Under the pieces are notes generated by a model. That model worked only from the letters and a program-made list of their open reading frames with translations, was not told the DNA's origin and did no database searches. Shown one piece after another: positions 1 to 11,768 of a stretch of DNA of 64,000 nt. The translations under genes and the position numbers were made by a program. The stretch's first letter is position 1, and each line of letters begins with the position of its first letter. Source of the DNA: Branchipolynoe longqiensis (Eukaryota; Annelida; Polychaeta; Phyllodocida; Polynoidae); assembly GCA_030323885.1 (NCBI GenBank), contig CM059198.1, positions 79,305,911 to 79,369,910 of the forward strand, given 5' to 3'.

Positions 1-137
1 ATTAATGCCAAACACCAGGCTAGGAAGCGACAAGTATAAATTTGGTAGGTCATTGGTTTGATTCCGCTTGGATTAGAACTCCCGACCTTCCGCACCGGAA
101 ACCTGCGCTCTACCGATTGGGCCGCCGTTTCCGGTGT
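1..137 (-). repeat. SINE-A, tRNA-derived head (partial)
   Basis: Read on the minus strand this is the tRNA-like head of the most abundant SINE in the window: an A-box-like stretch (ATCGGTAGAGCGCAGG), a B-box-like stretch (GGGAGTTCTAATCC), then the body beginning TTGTCGCTTCCTAGCC in better copies. At least a dozen related copies occur here. The other end runs off the window edge or into the adjacent minisatellite, so only part is present. Confidence 0.8.
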
Positions 138-2147
138 GAGTGAGTGTGTGAATATCTGTACGAGTGAGTGCGTGAATATATGTGTGAGTGAGCGTGAGTG
201 TGTGTGAGTGAGTGAATATTTGTGAGTGAATGTGTGACTAGATATATGAGTGTGTGTGTGGATATAGGTGTGAGTGAGAGTGGTTGTGTGTGAGTGAGTA
301 GGTGTGAGTGAGTGTGTGAATATATGTGTGGGTGAGAGTGGTTGTCTATGAGTGAGTATGTGTGACTGAATGTGTGAATATATGTGTGAGTGAGAGTGTG
401 AATATATGTGTGAGTGAGAGTGGTTGTGTGTGAGTGAGTATGTGTGAGTGAGTGTGTGAATATATGTGTGGGTGAGAGTGGTTGTCTATGAGTGAGTATG
501 TGTGACTGAATGTGTGAATATATGTGTGAGTGAGAGTGTGAATATATGTGTGAGTGAGAGTGGTTGTGTATGAGTGGGTGAGTATGTGTGACTGAATGTG
601 TGAATATATGTGTGAGTGAGAGTGTGAATATATGGGTGAGTGAGAGTGGTTGTGTGTGAGTGAGTATGTGTGAGTGAGTGTGTGGATATAGGTGTGAGTG
701 AGAGTGCGAATGTATGTGTGAGTGAGAGTGGTTGTGTATGAGTGAGTATGTGTGACTGAATGTGTGAATATATGTGTGAGTGAGAGTGTGAATATATGTG
801 TGAGTGAGAGTGGTTGTGTGTGAGTGAGTATGTGTGAGTGAGTGTGTGGATATAGGTGTGAGTGAGAGTGCGAATGTATGTGTGAGTGAGAGTGGTTGTG
901 TATGAGTGGGTGAGTATGTGTGAGTGAATGTGTGAATATATGTGTGAGTGAGTGTGTGAATATATGTGTGAGTGAGAGTGGTTGTGTATGAGTGAGTATG
1001 TGTGAGTGAATCTGTGAATATATGTGTGAGTGAGAGTGGTTGTGTGTGAGTGAGTATGTGTGAGTGAGAGTGTGAATATATGTGTGGGTGAGAGTGGTTA
1101 TGTGCGAGTGAGTGAGTATGTGTGAGTGAGTGTGTGAATATAGGTGTGAGTGAGTGTGTGAATATATGTGTGAGTGAGTGTGTGAATGTATGTGTGGGTG
1201 AGAGTGGTTGTGTGTGAGTGGGTGAGTATGTGTGAGTGAGTGTGTGAATATATGTGTGAGTGAGAGTGTGAATATATGTGTGAGTGAGAGTGTGAATATA
1301 TGTGTGAGTGAGTGTGTGAATATATGTGTGAGTGAGAGTGTGAATATATTGGTGAGATGAAATGTGAATATATGTGTGAGTGAGTGTGTGAATATATGTG
1401 TGAGTGAGAATGGTTGTGTGTGAGTGAGTATGTGTGAGTGAGAGTGTGAATATATGTGTGGGTGAGAGTGGTTATGTGTGAGTGGGTGAGTATGTGTGAG
1501 TGAGTGTGTGAATATATGTGTGAGTGAGTGTGTGAATATATGTGTGAGTGAGAGTGTGAATATATGTGTGAGTGAGTGTGTGAATATATGTGTGAGTGAG
1601 AGTGTGAATATATGTGTGAGTGAGAATGGTTGTGTGTGAGTGAGTATGTGTGAGTGAGAGTGTGAATATATGTGTGGGTGAGAGTGGTTATGTGTGAGTG
1701 GGTGAGTATGTGTGAGTGAGAGTGTGAATATATGTGTGAGTGAGTGTGTGAATATATGTGTGAGTGAGTGTGTGAATATATGTGTGAGTGAGAGTGTGAA
1801 TATATGTGTGAGTGAGAATGGTTGTGTGTGAGTGAGTATGTGTGAGTGAGAGTGTGAATATATGTGTGGGTGAGAGTGGTTATGTGTGAGTGGGTGAGTA
1901 TGTGTGAGTGAGTGTGTGAATATATGTGTGAGTGAGAGTGTGAATATATGTGTGGGTGAGATTGGTTGTGTGTGAGTGAGTATGTGTGAGTGAGTGTGTG
2001 AATATATGTGTGAGTGAGAGTGTGAATATATGTGTGGGTGAGAATGGTTGTGTGTGAGTGAGTATGTGTGAGTGAGTGTGTGAATATATGTGTGGGTGAG
2101 AGTGGTTGTGTGTGAGTGAGTATGTGTGAGTGAGTGTGTGAATATAT
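138..2147. repeat. 24-bp GT-rich minisatellite array
   Basis: About 2 kb of a degenerate 24-bp unit close to TGTGAATATATGTGTGAGTG plus GAGAG, with variants of 20-28 bp. The minus strand has long stop-free frames of Thr/His/Ser/Leu (for example 346-2241), but these follow from the repeat composition and do not indicate a gene. The array begins exactly at the end of the tRNA-like head of the SINE. Confidence 0.95.
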
Positions 2148-3345
2148 GTTTGAGGATTATAAAGATGCAGTTCACTGCAATATAATTTCCCAATGAAAGT
2201 AGCGCAAACCATACTTTGACAAATACTGACATTGAAGCCACTTGACTGAGCCAGGCTTATATAATCACCTCTTGTAAAAATATACGGTCTTTCGGTCATG
2301 ATAGCTGAGCTTGGAATCATATCAATATCTCGGGTGACGGAGTTGGGGTCCATTGTTATGTAATAGTGATGCAATGTGTGCCCACTCGCTGTGTGACATA
2401 TAAATAACTATGTGTAAATGTTATGATGCACATTGACCGGGATTGTGGTATGATGTCTGGTTATTAAGATACGGTTACTAATTATAGAAATGTTCCCTGC
2501 ATGCACCAGGAAGAGTGCAAATGGACATGTATTATTGTTTACTCTAACTGTATGATGACTACTTGTTACCACAGGACTGCTGGGTAAGCACACACAGCCA
2601 GTCTGCATATATTAGGGACACCACCTGCCCTGGGGTTGAGTGACAGGTGCGCCCTCTTGGGCACCACCCCTCCCAGGCTGCAGAGGTGTCTGATTGGCTG
2701 GCTGTGTGAGCCCAGTCACCCTTGTACTCCTTGCACTTGCTGGGCAGACCACACACTCACTCTAGAGATACCAAAGGAAGCAGTTCACCACTGAGCTGTT
2801 CGTAACAGCCATAGGACTTAGGTACAATGGGCTGTAGGCACTGATTTAGACTGAACAAGCAGAAGCTATGTGGGTCTGTGTAGCAGGTTGTAAGTGAGTC
2901 AGGGTGGCAGGTCACTAGTAGGTGAACAAGAGTTGTAGCAATAAAGCTCAACCTTATCACTGTCAATCTTGCGTGACTTGTCTCCCTTTCTTTCTTATGA
3001 GTTGTGTTTTGGTATTTAGTGGGGTAAGACTGGCAGAGAGTTGCCAGGATCCTCCTGAGAATAGTGAGTATAAGATGAGTAACTGGAGACGGCCAGCAGT
3101 AATTCTTCACTCTGTAATTCCATATCTCCCTTCCCTGCCTGACACTTCACAGAATTGTCTACTTAAGCTCCAACCCAGTAGATCCAACTAATATGTCCAA
3201 GAGTAATTAACCTAAGTATCCTATGGCTATTTTTAGTAGGCCTAATTGCAATGCAGTTAATATATGTAGATTTGAATATTTTGTTAACACATAGGAAACA
3301 TTCATGTTGTGAATTTATGGTAAATTCACTTGACCAGAGACCAGA
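2148..3345. other. unassigned sequence, no gene recognised
   Basis: About 1.2 kb of non-repetitive, mildly AT-rich sequence. Short open frames on both strands show no recognisable domain. I see no transposon ends, tRNA or tandem structure. Confidence 0.4.
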
Positions 3346-3682
3346 TGGGATGGGCGAATGAGTTGAGCGTCCGCCATTTTTGGTAGATAGTGCGATTCGA
3401 ACTCAGGGGTTTTGAACCCTTGTCGAGTCAAATTAATTACTTAAAAATGTATACTTGTCGCTTCCTAGCCAGGCGCTCAGTATAATTAGGATAGGGAAAG
3501 GACTGGTTAGCTCAGTGTCAGGATAATGTGACTGAGTGGGAGATGAGGTCATGGTGCTGGTTGCCTGGTCTCCCAGTTGGGCAGCACTATAAAGTCACTA
3601 TGAGTGTGCACTGTCACAAGTCAGTACCCGTCCTGATATGACCTTAGATGTTGCGCGGACGTAAAACTCCAACAACCAACCA
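3346..3682 (+). repeat. SINE-A, near full length
   Basis: tRNA-like head, then the body TGTCGCTTCCTAGCCAGGCG, the internal block GACTGGTTAGCTCAGTGTCA, the block GGCAGCACTATAAAGTCAC and the 3' tail CCTTAGATGTTGCGCGGACG followed by TAAAACTCCAACAACC. About 335 bp, a usual size for a tRNA-derived SINE. It is the best reference copy here for locating the other fragments. Confidence 0.85.
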
Positions 3683-4036
3683 CGTGACCAGATCTTTGAG
3701 ATCGTTGAGCCTAGTCAGTACAGTTGGAGACACTAAGTCTTTTATGCATTCTGATGATCAAGGCTTATTTAAGTTATAGCGTAGTAAGTCACTAATGGAC
3801 AAGTGATTAATAACAATATTAAAATGATTTCTGTTTGGTCTCATTCAGACTTACCAACTCGTGACCGACAACAATCAATCCAAGCACCTCCCTCTGAGAC
3901 AATCAATCGCCATTACACACAAAACAAACCCAGGTAAGTCCACTATTTCTTTTAAGTCTCTTATAAATATTAAAGACCAATTGTCCGCGATTGAAATATC
4001 TCTTGCTCACTCAACTAATATACTTTTTTTTAAATC

Positions 4037-4519
4037 AACTGTGTGAGCGTATCGGTATCTGATTTAGGTACGGTGCCCTGGGAACAGTTCCTAATTGCTG
4101 ACTTTGCACTGACCTCTCTATAGATGGGTTCCTGGTCGAGTCAAAACAATGACTTATAAAATTGATACTTGTCGCTTCCTAGCCTGGTGCTCCGTATTAA
4201 TAGGATAGGGCAAGGACTGGTTAGCTCAGTTTCAGGATAATGTGACTGAGTGGGATACCAGGTCATGGTCCTGGCAGCCTGATTTCCCAGTTGGGCAGCA
4301 CTATAAAGTCACCATGAGTGAACACTGTCACAAGTCAGTACCCATCCTGATATGACCTAATATGTTGCCAGGACATAAAACTGCAACAACCAACAACCAA
4401 TCATAGGACACCATTTTTTGTTTAAAGTAAAAACTGTGTGAGCGTATCGGTATCTGATTTAGGTACGGTGCCCTGGGAACAGTTCCTAATTGTTGACTTT
4501 GCACTGACCTGTCCATAGA
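4037..4519. repeat. 88-bp direct repeat bracketing a SINE
   Basis: Positions 4037-4124 and 4432-4519 are near-identical 88-bp direct repeats that begin AACTGTGTGAGCGTATCGG. Both end in a pyrimidine-rich run followed by ATAG, which looks like a splice acceptor. A 5'-truncated SINE-A lies between them. The repeat is too long for an ordinary target-site duplication, so a local duplication involving the SINE is more likely. Confidence 0.8.
4126..4400 (+). repeat. SINE-A, 5'-truncated
   Basis: Starts inside the B-box part of the head (GGGTTCCTGGTCGAGTC) and runs through the body and tail to AACTGCAACAACCAACAACC. It matches the copy at 3346-3682 along the whole body. Confidence 0.85.
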
Positions 4520-4527
4520 GACCTAAG

Positions 4528-4617
4528 ATGGAGCAGTTTGAATCTGTGCCTCTGAGCGGTGAGGAGAATTTGTTGCAGGCTGTTTACTGCGTCGTCGCCA
4601 ACTTTGCAGACATCTAG
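4528..4617 (+). CDS. possible small host exon or ORF (29 codons)
   Basis: An ATG lies nine bases after the acceptor-like end of the second 88-bp repeat (pyrimidine tract then ATAG). It opens 29 codons (MEQFESVPLSG at the start, VVANFADI at the end) before TAG. The composition is protein-like and it is not part of any repeat I can see here. It may be the first coding part of a host exon or chance. There is no recognised family and no partner exon. Confidence 0.15.
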   Translation: MEQFESVPLSGEENLLQAVYCVVANFADI

Positions 4618-5109
4618 AAGGGGGGTGGGCGGAGGGAGGGAAGGCGGGTTTATTTATGTTCACGTGATGACTGCCCACCTCCTGTTGACATGAACAACAT
4701 ATCATGAATGGTTCCGTGACACTTTACCACAAACTATTTGCCAGCCGATAATTGTCACCCAACACTACTTTCCCGGACGGGACTTTGATTATAATTGTTT
4801 ATTTTGTATTAGTTATTATTAATATGAGGGTCGTATCATGGTAAATGGGGCCAATGTATTGTCCAGTATGTAAACAACTATTGAAAGAGTAGAAGAGTTA
4901 TTTTCTTGATAGAATTGGTATTCTTACACTTTGGTGTGAAAAATATGATAAAATGAAGGCCTAATGTGACATAGTAAAATAAAAAACATGTTCAGTACAC
5001 AAATATGGTGTTCCAAGGGCATAAACATGTGGACTTTTCTCTAGCCCACTAGACATTTATTTATAATAGAATATCACCTATTATTCAATGAAGTAATAAC
5101 AGGAGGAGG
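4618..5109. other. unassigned sequence
   Basis: Unique, increasingly AT-rich sequence between the small ORF and a LINE fragment. No open frame or repeat boundary of note. Confidence 0.35.
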
Positions 5110-5668
5110 ATGGCCAAGTCTAGCGCATCTTTCGGCCGACTACACCAGAGACTCTGGAACAACCATCATGTGTCCATTCGGGTCAAAGGCAAGATCTACC
5201 ATGCAATCGTGCTATCCACCCTACTATATGAAGCCGAGGCCTGGACAGTGTACAGATGACAGGTGAAAAAGCTGCATGCCTTCATGATGCGACATCTGGA
5301 TTCAATCATGAGGCTAACCTCGAAGGACAAAGTGACAAATAAGGAAATACTCGAATGGACGTGGCTGCCCTTTATGGAAGATCTTCTGATCAAGAAGAAT
5401 CTCCGGTGGACTGGACACCTCATGAGGATGTCATCAGACAGGCTACCAAAGCAGATCCTCTATTCTCAACTGCCTTCTGGATACAGAAAGACAGGGCACC
5501 CTTCTCTCCGGTTCAAGGATACCATCAAGAGAAACCTGAAGCTGAGAGACATTAAGACCGACTCATGGACGTCACTCTAACAGCAGAGAGCTAAATGGAG
5601 AGCGGCAGTCAAGTAATGAAAGCAGTCTTTGTTGCATCACGACCAACAGCATGGTGATGATGATGAAT
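5110..5668 (+). pseudogene. RTE-like LINE, 3' end of reverse transcriptase ORF
   Basis: In one frame this encodes the C-terminal part of a non-LTR retrotransposon polyprotein: ...FGRLHQRLWNNH..., LLYEAEAWTVYR, then HAFMMRHLDSIMRL, DKVTNKEILE, LRWTGHLMRM, RLPKQILYSQL and QQRAKWRAAVK. These are typical of the region after the RT fingers and palm in RTE-like endonuclease-reverse transcriptases. In-frame stops (TGA after TVYR at about 5257; TAA at 5578) make it dead. It ends in a short ATG/TGATGA-rich tail (CATGGTGATGATGATGAATA), as RTE-clade LINEs often do. The 5' part is missing by truncation. Related 3' ends occur at 29051-29748, 30128-30590 and 42506-43021. Confidence 0.8.
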
Positions 5669-6385
5669 AAAAGGACACTTGAAATAAATATCTTGCATGC
5701 ATATCTTTGTACTTTTTTCTAATATTCCATGGTGATTAAACTGGTTCTGGACGTAACTGTGGTGTCCCCTGCTTATCTCCTGCTTGTTATGTCAGGGAAT
5801 ATGCTATTTTGGGAATACCAGGGCTTCAACAAGAAAACACTTGGTACTGTTGCATGTGCAAGCATATTTTGTAGGACCATGACTAGTAATATAATTTTCT
5901 GACAAAGATGTATGAAAATAATTGAAATTGAAGTCCCATATTATTTTTGGTGTCCCCTGCTATTGTGTTACATCCACAACTCAAAAACTGGGAAGAATAT
6001 AATCATCCTATGCAGATTTTTGTACAGTGCTTTTCTATACTTAGGGGATCATAACATGAAAATGATCACAACATGAAAATGAATAGTTTCATGCAATACA
6101 TTTTCTTAAATAGTTGTTTTGATTAATAAATCCACACTTGTTGATTAATAAGTCCACACTTGGGCTGGCTACTCAATTAGTTGTTTTTTTTTGGACAAAA
6201 TGGTAACCTCAACTATCTTTTCCTGAATGTTTCCACTATATATATGGACAATATTTGGCTACTCAGCGAAAGAATTAGGAAAATACACAATATACATTTT
6301 TAGTGCTCATGTCATACTTTGGACCCATTTACCATGAAAAGACACCATGACCATATAGAATAGAGTCTAGTTTAGTTCGGAGTTG
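5669..6385. other. AT-rich unassigned sequence
   Basis: About 700 bp, AT-rich, with no open frame and no repeat match found elsewhere in the window. A short local duplication (TTGATTAATAAGTCCACACTTG) lies near 6120-6160. Confidence 0.4.
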
Positions 6386-6728
6386 TTGTTGTTCTTTGTT
6401 AAGGTTTTACGTCCTGGCAACATCTAAGGTCATACACTGGATGTGTTGGCCGAATCGATAGGGTGTAGGCTTCCTGTGTGGAAGGTCGGGAGTTTGAATC
6501 CAGGCCGAATCAAACCAACAACTTTCATAATTGATACTTGTCGCTACCTAGCCTAACACTGGTTAAGACAGTATCGGGATAATGTGACTGTGACTATCAG
6601 GTCATGGTGCCGGTGGCCTGGTCTCCCAGTGGGGCAGCACTATAAAGTTACCAGGAGTGCACACTGTCACAAGTTGGTACCCATCCTGATAATGATATGA
6701 CCTTAGATGTTGCCAGGACATTAATTAA
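6386..6728 (+). repeat. SINE-A with inverted tail fused to its front
   Basis: From about 6440 this is a plus-strand SINE-A with head, body and tail. Immediately upstream, 6388-6437 is the reverse complement of the SINE tail (GTTTTACGTCCTGGCAACAT), so a tail fragment in inverted orientation abuts the head. Similar inverted joins occur at 7842, around 18265 and at 53290. Confidence 0.8.
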
Positions 6729-6751
6729 GTGCTTCTCTCTCAATTATTCGG

Positions 6752-7097
6752 GAACTGAAGACCCGCATGTAGCTCAGGCCGTAGAGTGTCCACCTGTGAA
6801 GGTGTCGATCATCCGACCGATCCCGCTCAGTGGACCCATTTGCTGTTTGGGTTATTTTCCATTCCAACCATTGGTCCACAACTGGTTCATCAAAGGCTGT
6901 GGTATGTGCTGTCCTGTCTGTGGGAAAGTGTATATAAAAGACCCCTTGCTGCTTATCAGAAAAACTAGCCTACGTGGCAACAATGGGTTTCCTCCAAAGA
7001 AATATGTCAGAATGACCATATGTTTGACATCCAATAGCCGCTGATATGAAAATCAATGTGCTATAGAGGCTTTGTTATATAAAACAAGCTTTACTTT
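6752..7097 (+). repeat. tRNA-derived SINE with conserved central domain
   Basis: Different from SINE-A. The tRNA-like head (CATGTAGCTCAGGCCGTAGA; B-box-like GGTGTCGATCATCCGACCG) is followed by a central region containing GTGGTATGTGCTGTCCTGTC and TATAAAAGACCCCTTGCTGC, and a 3' end TATATAAAACAAGCTTTAC. From memory this central block resembles the deeply conserved SINE domain shared by molluscs and other eumetazoans. That assignment is recall, not a search. A second copy lies at 17367-17672. Confidence 0.75.
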
Positions 7098-7424
7098 TTT
7101 TTCGGGAGCTGATGATAATACGCCTTTGTTCTCATGTGGGCTGGATGGCAGTGGGCTGGATGGCTCATCCATGCGCCACCATTGGCTGGCCTGGACTGGG
7201 AGGATCTGAGGCAGGGATCACATGACATTGCAGCAGCCTGGGGGCATTGTGTCCGCTTTGTTGTGGTTTCCATCATTCTGCCAGATCGACCACCTCCCTT
7301 AATGGCACAGTGGGCACTGCGCTCGAATCCCGTGCGAGACGTGGGGAGTTCCAACGCCGGCCGAGTCAAACCGATGAACTGCCAAAGTTTGGTACATGTA
7401 GTTAGTGTCCCTGGAGCTCACACC
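7098..7424. other. unassigned sequence with a SINE-A scrap
   Basis: Mostly unique sequence. About 7310-7395 resembles the SINE-A head and start of body (GCCGAGTCAAACCGATGAAC). No gene recognised. Confidence 0.4.
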
Positions 7425-7832
7425 CCATGCACTGCCTTAGACCACTGTATGCCACTGATATTGACATCTACTTGTCTGATGCATCGCTAAGCACCTCATG
7501 CAATGCCTTAGACCACTGTATGCCACTGATATTGATGTGTACTTGTCTGATGCTCACACCCCATGCAATGCCTAAGACCACTGTATGCCACTGATATTGA
7601 CGTGTACTTGTCTGACGCATTGCTAAACACCTCATGCAATGCCTTAGACCACTGTATGCCACTGATATTGATGTGTACTTGTCTGATGCTCACACCCCAT
7701 GCAATGCCTAAGACCACTGTATGCCACTGATATTGACGTGTACTTGTCTGACGCATCGCTAAACACCTCATGCAATGCCTTAGACCACTGTATGCCACTG
7801 ATATTGACGTGTACTTGTCTGACGCATCGCTA
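7425..7832. repeat. ~65-bp tandem repeat with alternating variants
   Basis: Six or so units of about 65 bp built on AGACCACTGTATGCCACTGA followed by TATTGA[TC]GTGTACTTGTCTGA. Units alternate between a version continuing into GCTCACACCCCATGCAATGC and one continuing into CGCATCGCTAAACACCTCAT, which gives a ~130-bp higher-order period. Confidence 0.9.
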
Positions 7833-7841
7833 GGATAGTGT

Positions 7842-7970
7842 TGGTTGGTTGTTGGAGTTTGACAACAATTGATACTTTACGACTCATAGCCAAGCGCTCG
7901 TTATTAGGGTAGGGCAATGACTGGTTGGCTCACTGTGATGATAATGTGACTGAGTGTGGTATCAGGTCAT
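7842..7970 (+). repeat. SINE-A copy, piece 1 of 3
   Basis: A plus-strand SINE-A body (CAATTGATACTTTACGACTC ... ATAATGTGACTGAG) ends at ATCAGGTCAT. The continuation GTCATGGTGCTGG is found at 11730, after element X, and the remainder at 17148, after the LINE. The SINE was therefore present first and was split twice. At its front is an inverted scrap of SINE tail (GGTTGGTTGTTGGAGTTT). Confidence 0.85.
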
Positions 7971-8894
7971 CAGGTTGGAGAGCTTACCTCGATCGGGCTA
8001 TGGTGTTTAAATACTTCATTCGACCTCCGGTTCAATTTCCAAGGTCGAATTTTATATAGGATTAGTTAGGAGGTTCAAAAATATGGTTATATCACACTGA
8101 GTTTTGGGAAGTTTACATATTGGAATACATCACTAGAAAGCCAAACATTATATCTAATTTCCTGGTTATTCATTGGACATTTAGTTGGGACCGGATTGAG
8201 TAAATTAACAATGAATATTAGGAAATAATTCAGTAGTTACAACACATGGCTACAGGACAGAACTGCCCATGTTATAACTGTGTTGGTATAGCCATTAATC
8301 CCAAACAATAGAGGAACCTCCAGCCAACAATAGGGGTATATGCTGGTCTGTGGCCCACTCATATACTTCCACTTGCCACTGGGGGAGGTCCTGTGGGGAC
8401 TGTTGTACATCATTTAGATATATTTTTTGCATACCAATATATATATATGCATAAGAAATAATTCACTGTGATTATGCATCTGCTGCATAATCACCACAAA
8501 GATGCTGGTACAACATTAAGAAAAACCTACCTTAAATATTATTGTATTTGATTTATTTTATTGTTGTGACAGCATATATACATATATACACATATACATA
8601 TACACACATATACATATATTAATAAACACTTTATAGATTTAAAACGATATGTATAGCCTCTCAGCTTCCCAGTTCCGAGCCTCCCTCCACCATATCCCAC
8701 ATATTTGAATAGAAGTAAAAAGTAATAAACAAAAGTAATATAAATCAAATAAAAATGCCAACCACTCAGCAAATATATGTTTATATATGGATACAATACA
8801 ACCCCGTTAAACCAAGCTCGGTTAAACCAAATGATCAGTTAATCCAAATTCTTTTGGGTGGCCCGCAAAATACTACCATTTATCATATACAAAA

Positions 8895-9088
8895 GTTGGT
8901 TAAACTGGTAAAGTCGGGTCCGGTAAAGTAGGGCCGGTAAAGTTGGGTCTGGTATAGTCGCGTCCGGTAAAGTTGGGTCTGGTAAAGTCATGTCTGGTAA
9001 ACTCAGGCAAAGGAGAGTCGGGCAAAGGAGAGTCGGGTAAAGTAGAGTCGGGTAAAGTCAGGTCGGGTAAAGTCAGGTCGGGTAACAT
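8895..9088. repeat. ~14-bp minisatellite inside element X
   Basis: About 13 units of a 13-14-bp motif near GGTAAAGTCGGGTC, degenerate at the left and cleaner at the right. It is followed by an ATT/ATC microsatellite to about 9200. Confidence 0.85.
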
Positions 9089-9439
9089 CAAGTATTATTG
9101 CCATTTTTATCATTATATATTTGTTATTATTATCATCGTTATTATCATTATTATCATTGTTATTATCATTATTCTTATCATTATTAATACCGTATTATTT
9201 TAATCATTATTCGCATTATTTTTAGATTTACATATACATGTATGTATACATATAATATATATATATATAGATATAAATATACATGTACACATACATATGT
9301 GTATACATATAAATATACATATACATGTGTATATATGTCTATATATACATGCATTCACATCTACATATATGTATACATATATACATATGGAGACGTATAT
9401 ATGTGACTACATAATTATATATATATATATATGTGAATA

Positions 9440-10210
9440 CATACTGTATTTAGAGATGACTGCATCACATATTGTAGAGTGGTCCTCCATTTGTCACTGG
9501 TAAGTTAACCCATGTGTAGTCTGTTTCACTCTCAGACTTATTGCAAGGGGCCTAAGCTCTGACACTTTAACACTCAGATTTTAACCAAAAACTGCCAAGG
9601 AAAGCTTTCACACCTCAGGTTGCCAATGGTTCTCTGGGCTGCACCTCCACTGACAGCTGAGCTCACTGAGTGTGAATGTGTCAGAGCTTATGCCCTTTGA
9701 ATAGGTGTGAGAGTGGATTGGATTTGGTTTATAAGGGTGTGTGCCACAGTGCACTGCACACACATATTTCTGAAGGCACACACTACACAACAGTCAACTT
9801 GTTACTTGCAAATGGATTACCATTGTGAAGGATCTGGCACAGTCATCCTTACATTTAGGAACACTGGTAAGTTATTCTTCACCTGATATTGCAATATTAT
9901 TTATATATTATATATAATACATACATATGTATGTGCATATATGCATATATACATATAGCTTTAAAAGTATGTGTACATGTACATGCATAATCAAAAATAA
10001 ATTAAATATAAATGGAATGTTATTTAGGGTAATGGCAGTGTTTGGTTAAAATCTGAGTGTGAAAGTGTCAGAGCTTAGGCCCCTTGCATTGTTGCAATAA
10101 GTCTGATAGTTTCACAGACTAGATATGGATTAACTTAGTAGTGACAAATGGAGGACCACTCTAAGATATGTGATGCAGTCATCTCTAAATACAATATGTA
10201 TTTATATGCA
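9440..10210. repeat. fold-back unit nested in element X
   Basis: 9440-9600 is repeated inverted at about 10028-10205: ACTGTATTTAGAGATGACTG and GGAGGACCACT / AGTGGTCCTCC on the two arms, with GGCCTAAGCTCTGACACTTT near the loop. The ~430-bp loop has no ORF. TA-rich microsatellites abut both arms, so exact ends and target duplication cannot be set. Confidence 0.75.
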
Positions 10211-11015
10211 TATGTGTAGAGTCATGTATATATGTATGCATATGTATATATAGATGTGTATGTATGTATATGTATATGTATGTATGTATATGTATGTATG
10301 TATATGTATATATATGTATATATATATGTATATATATGTATGTATATATGTATGTTAACATATATGTATGTATATGTATGTATATGTATGTATATGTATG
10401 TATATGTAATGTATCTATATGTATGTATATGGATGTATATGTATGTATATGTATGTATATGTATATATGTGTATGTATGTATATGGATGTATATGTATGT
10501 ATATGTATGTGTATGTATATGTATATATATGTATGTATATGTATGTATATGCATGTATATGTATGTATGTATATGTATAACATTTATAATAGGCATAGGG
10601 GGTTTGGGTTTCCAGGGGTGTGGGAGTGGAGATGGCAGCCTATCGGCACCGGGAATACCGGCTTCCCAGCACCAGGATGTATGTATATGTATGCATATGT
10701 ATATTCATTCATTCAATTCAGACTCATATAGTAGGTAGATATAAAAAGTGTTTGTGTATGTTTATGTATGTTTGTATGTGTATATGTATGTATATGAATG
10801 TATATTAATGTATATGAATGTATATGAAATACGTGTATATATATGTATAGGTATGTATAGGTATATGTATAGCATTTATAATAGGCATACTGGGTTCGGG
10901 TTCGGGGTGGGAGGAGATGGCAGCCTATCGGCACAAGGAATCCCGGCTTCCCGGCGCCAGGGTTCCCGGCCTCCCGGCACCGAGACTCCCGGCACCAGGC
11001 CTCAATTCAAATAAT
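10211..11015. repeat. TATGTA microsatellite with two GC-rich direct repeats
   Basis: TATGTA/TGTA-type microsatellite interrupted by two copies of a ~95-bp GC-richer sequence, 10586-10677 and 10868-10964, both containing CATTTATAATAGGCATA and GGAGATGGCAGCCTATCGGC. The second continues into short CTCCCGGCACC-type repeats. The long open frames here are products of the microsatellite. Confidence 0.85.
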
Positions 11016-11729
11016 ATAAATATAAATCAAATGTGATAACCAACAATAAAAATAAATAAAATATGAATGCAATAATATACAGGGTAAGTTGAATGTTAAT
11101 GTTGCTGTAACAGCAAGAAATGCCATATTTGTGGGGATTATGCATCAGATGCATAATTACAGTGTTATTTATGAGCATAGCTTACTGACCTCCTGTGAAT
11201 AGAAATAAAAAGTGATAACCAACAATAAAATAAATCAAATACAATAATATTTAAGGTAGGTTTTTCTTAATGTTGTACCAGCAAGAACATTTTTTCTTAT
11301 GCATATATATATATTGGTATGTAAAAAATATATCTAAATGATGTGCAACAGTCCCCACAGGACCTCCCTCAGTGGCAAGTGGAAGTATATGAGTGGGCCA
11401 CAGACCAGCATATACCCCCATGGTTGACTGGAGGTTCCTCTATTGTTTGGGAGTAATGGCTATACCAACACAGTACTGTCATGGGCAGTTCTATCCTGTA
11501 GACATGTGTTGTAACTACTGAATTATTTCCTAATATTCACTGTTAATTTACTCACTCCGGTCCCAACTAAATGTCCTTTGAATATTCAGGAAATTAGATA
11601 TAATTTGTTCCTTTCTAGTGATGTATTCGAATATGAAAACCTCCTAAAAATCGACCTTGGAAATTGAACCGGTACTCGAATGAGGTAGTTTAACCACCAT
11701 AGCCCGAACGAGGTAAGCTCTCCAACCTG

Positions 11730-11768
11730 GTCATGGTGCTGGTGTCTTGGTTACCCAGTGGGGTAGAG
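11730..11768 (+). repeat. SINE-A copy, piece 2 of 3
   Basis: GTCATGGTGCTGGTGTCTTG to GGGGTAGAGCTAT continues the SINE-A interrupted at 7970. The first five bases are the right-hand target duplication of element X. The SINE breaks off again where the LINE begins. Confidence 0.8.

Larger units (their letters stand above)
7971..11729. mobile_element. Element X, copy A: palindromic DNA transposon, 3.76 kb
   Basis: Bounded by terminal inverted repeats starting CAGGTTGGAGAGCTTACC and flanked by a 5-bp direct repeat GTCAT (7966-7970 and 11730-11734) inside a SINE-A copy. The inverted homology extends about 550 bp inward on each side (7971 to ~8560 against ~11190-11729). No transposase ORF is visible: the inside holds minisatellites, AT microsatellites and a smaller fold-back unit, so it is non-autonomous. 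A 5-bp duplication with a CAGG terminus would suit a 5-bp-TSD subgroup of hAT, but that is inference. A second copy occupies 40491-54484. Confidence 0.85.

Noticed and set aside
346..2241. 631-codon open frame rich in Thr, His, Ser and Leu on the minus strand
   Set aside because: It lies wholly in the 24-bp minisatellite, and its stop-free nature follows from the repeat composition.
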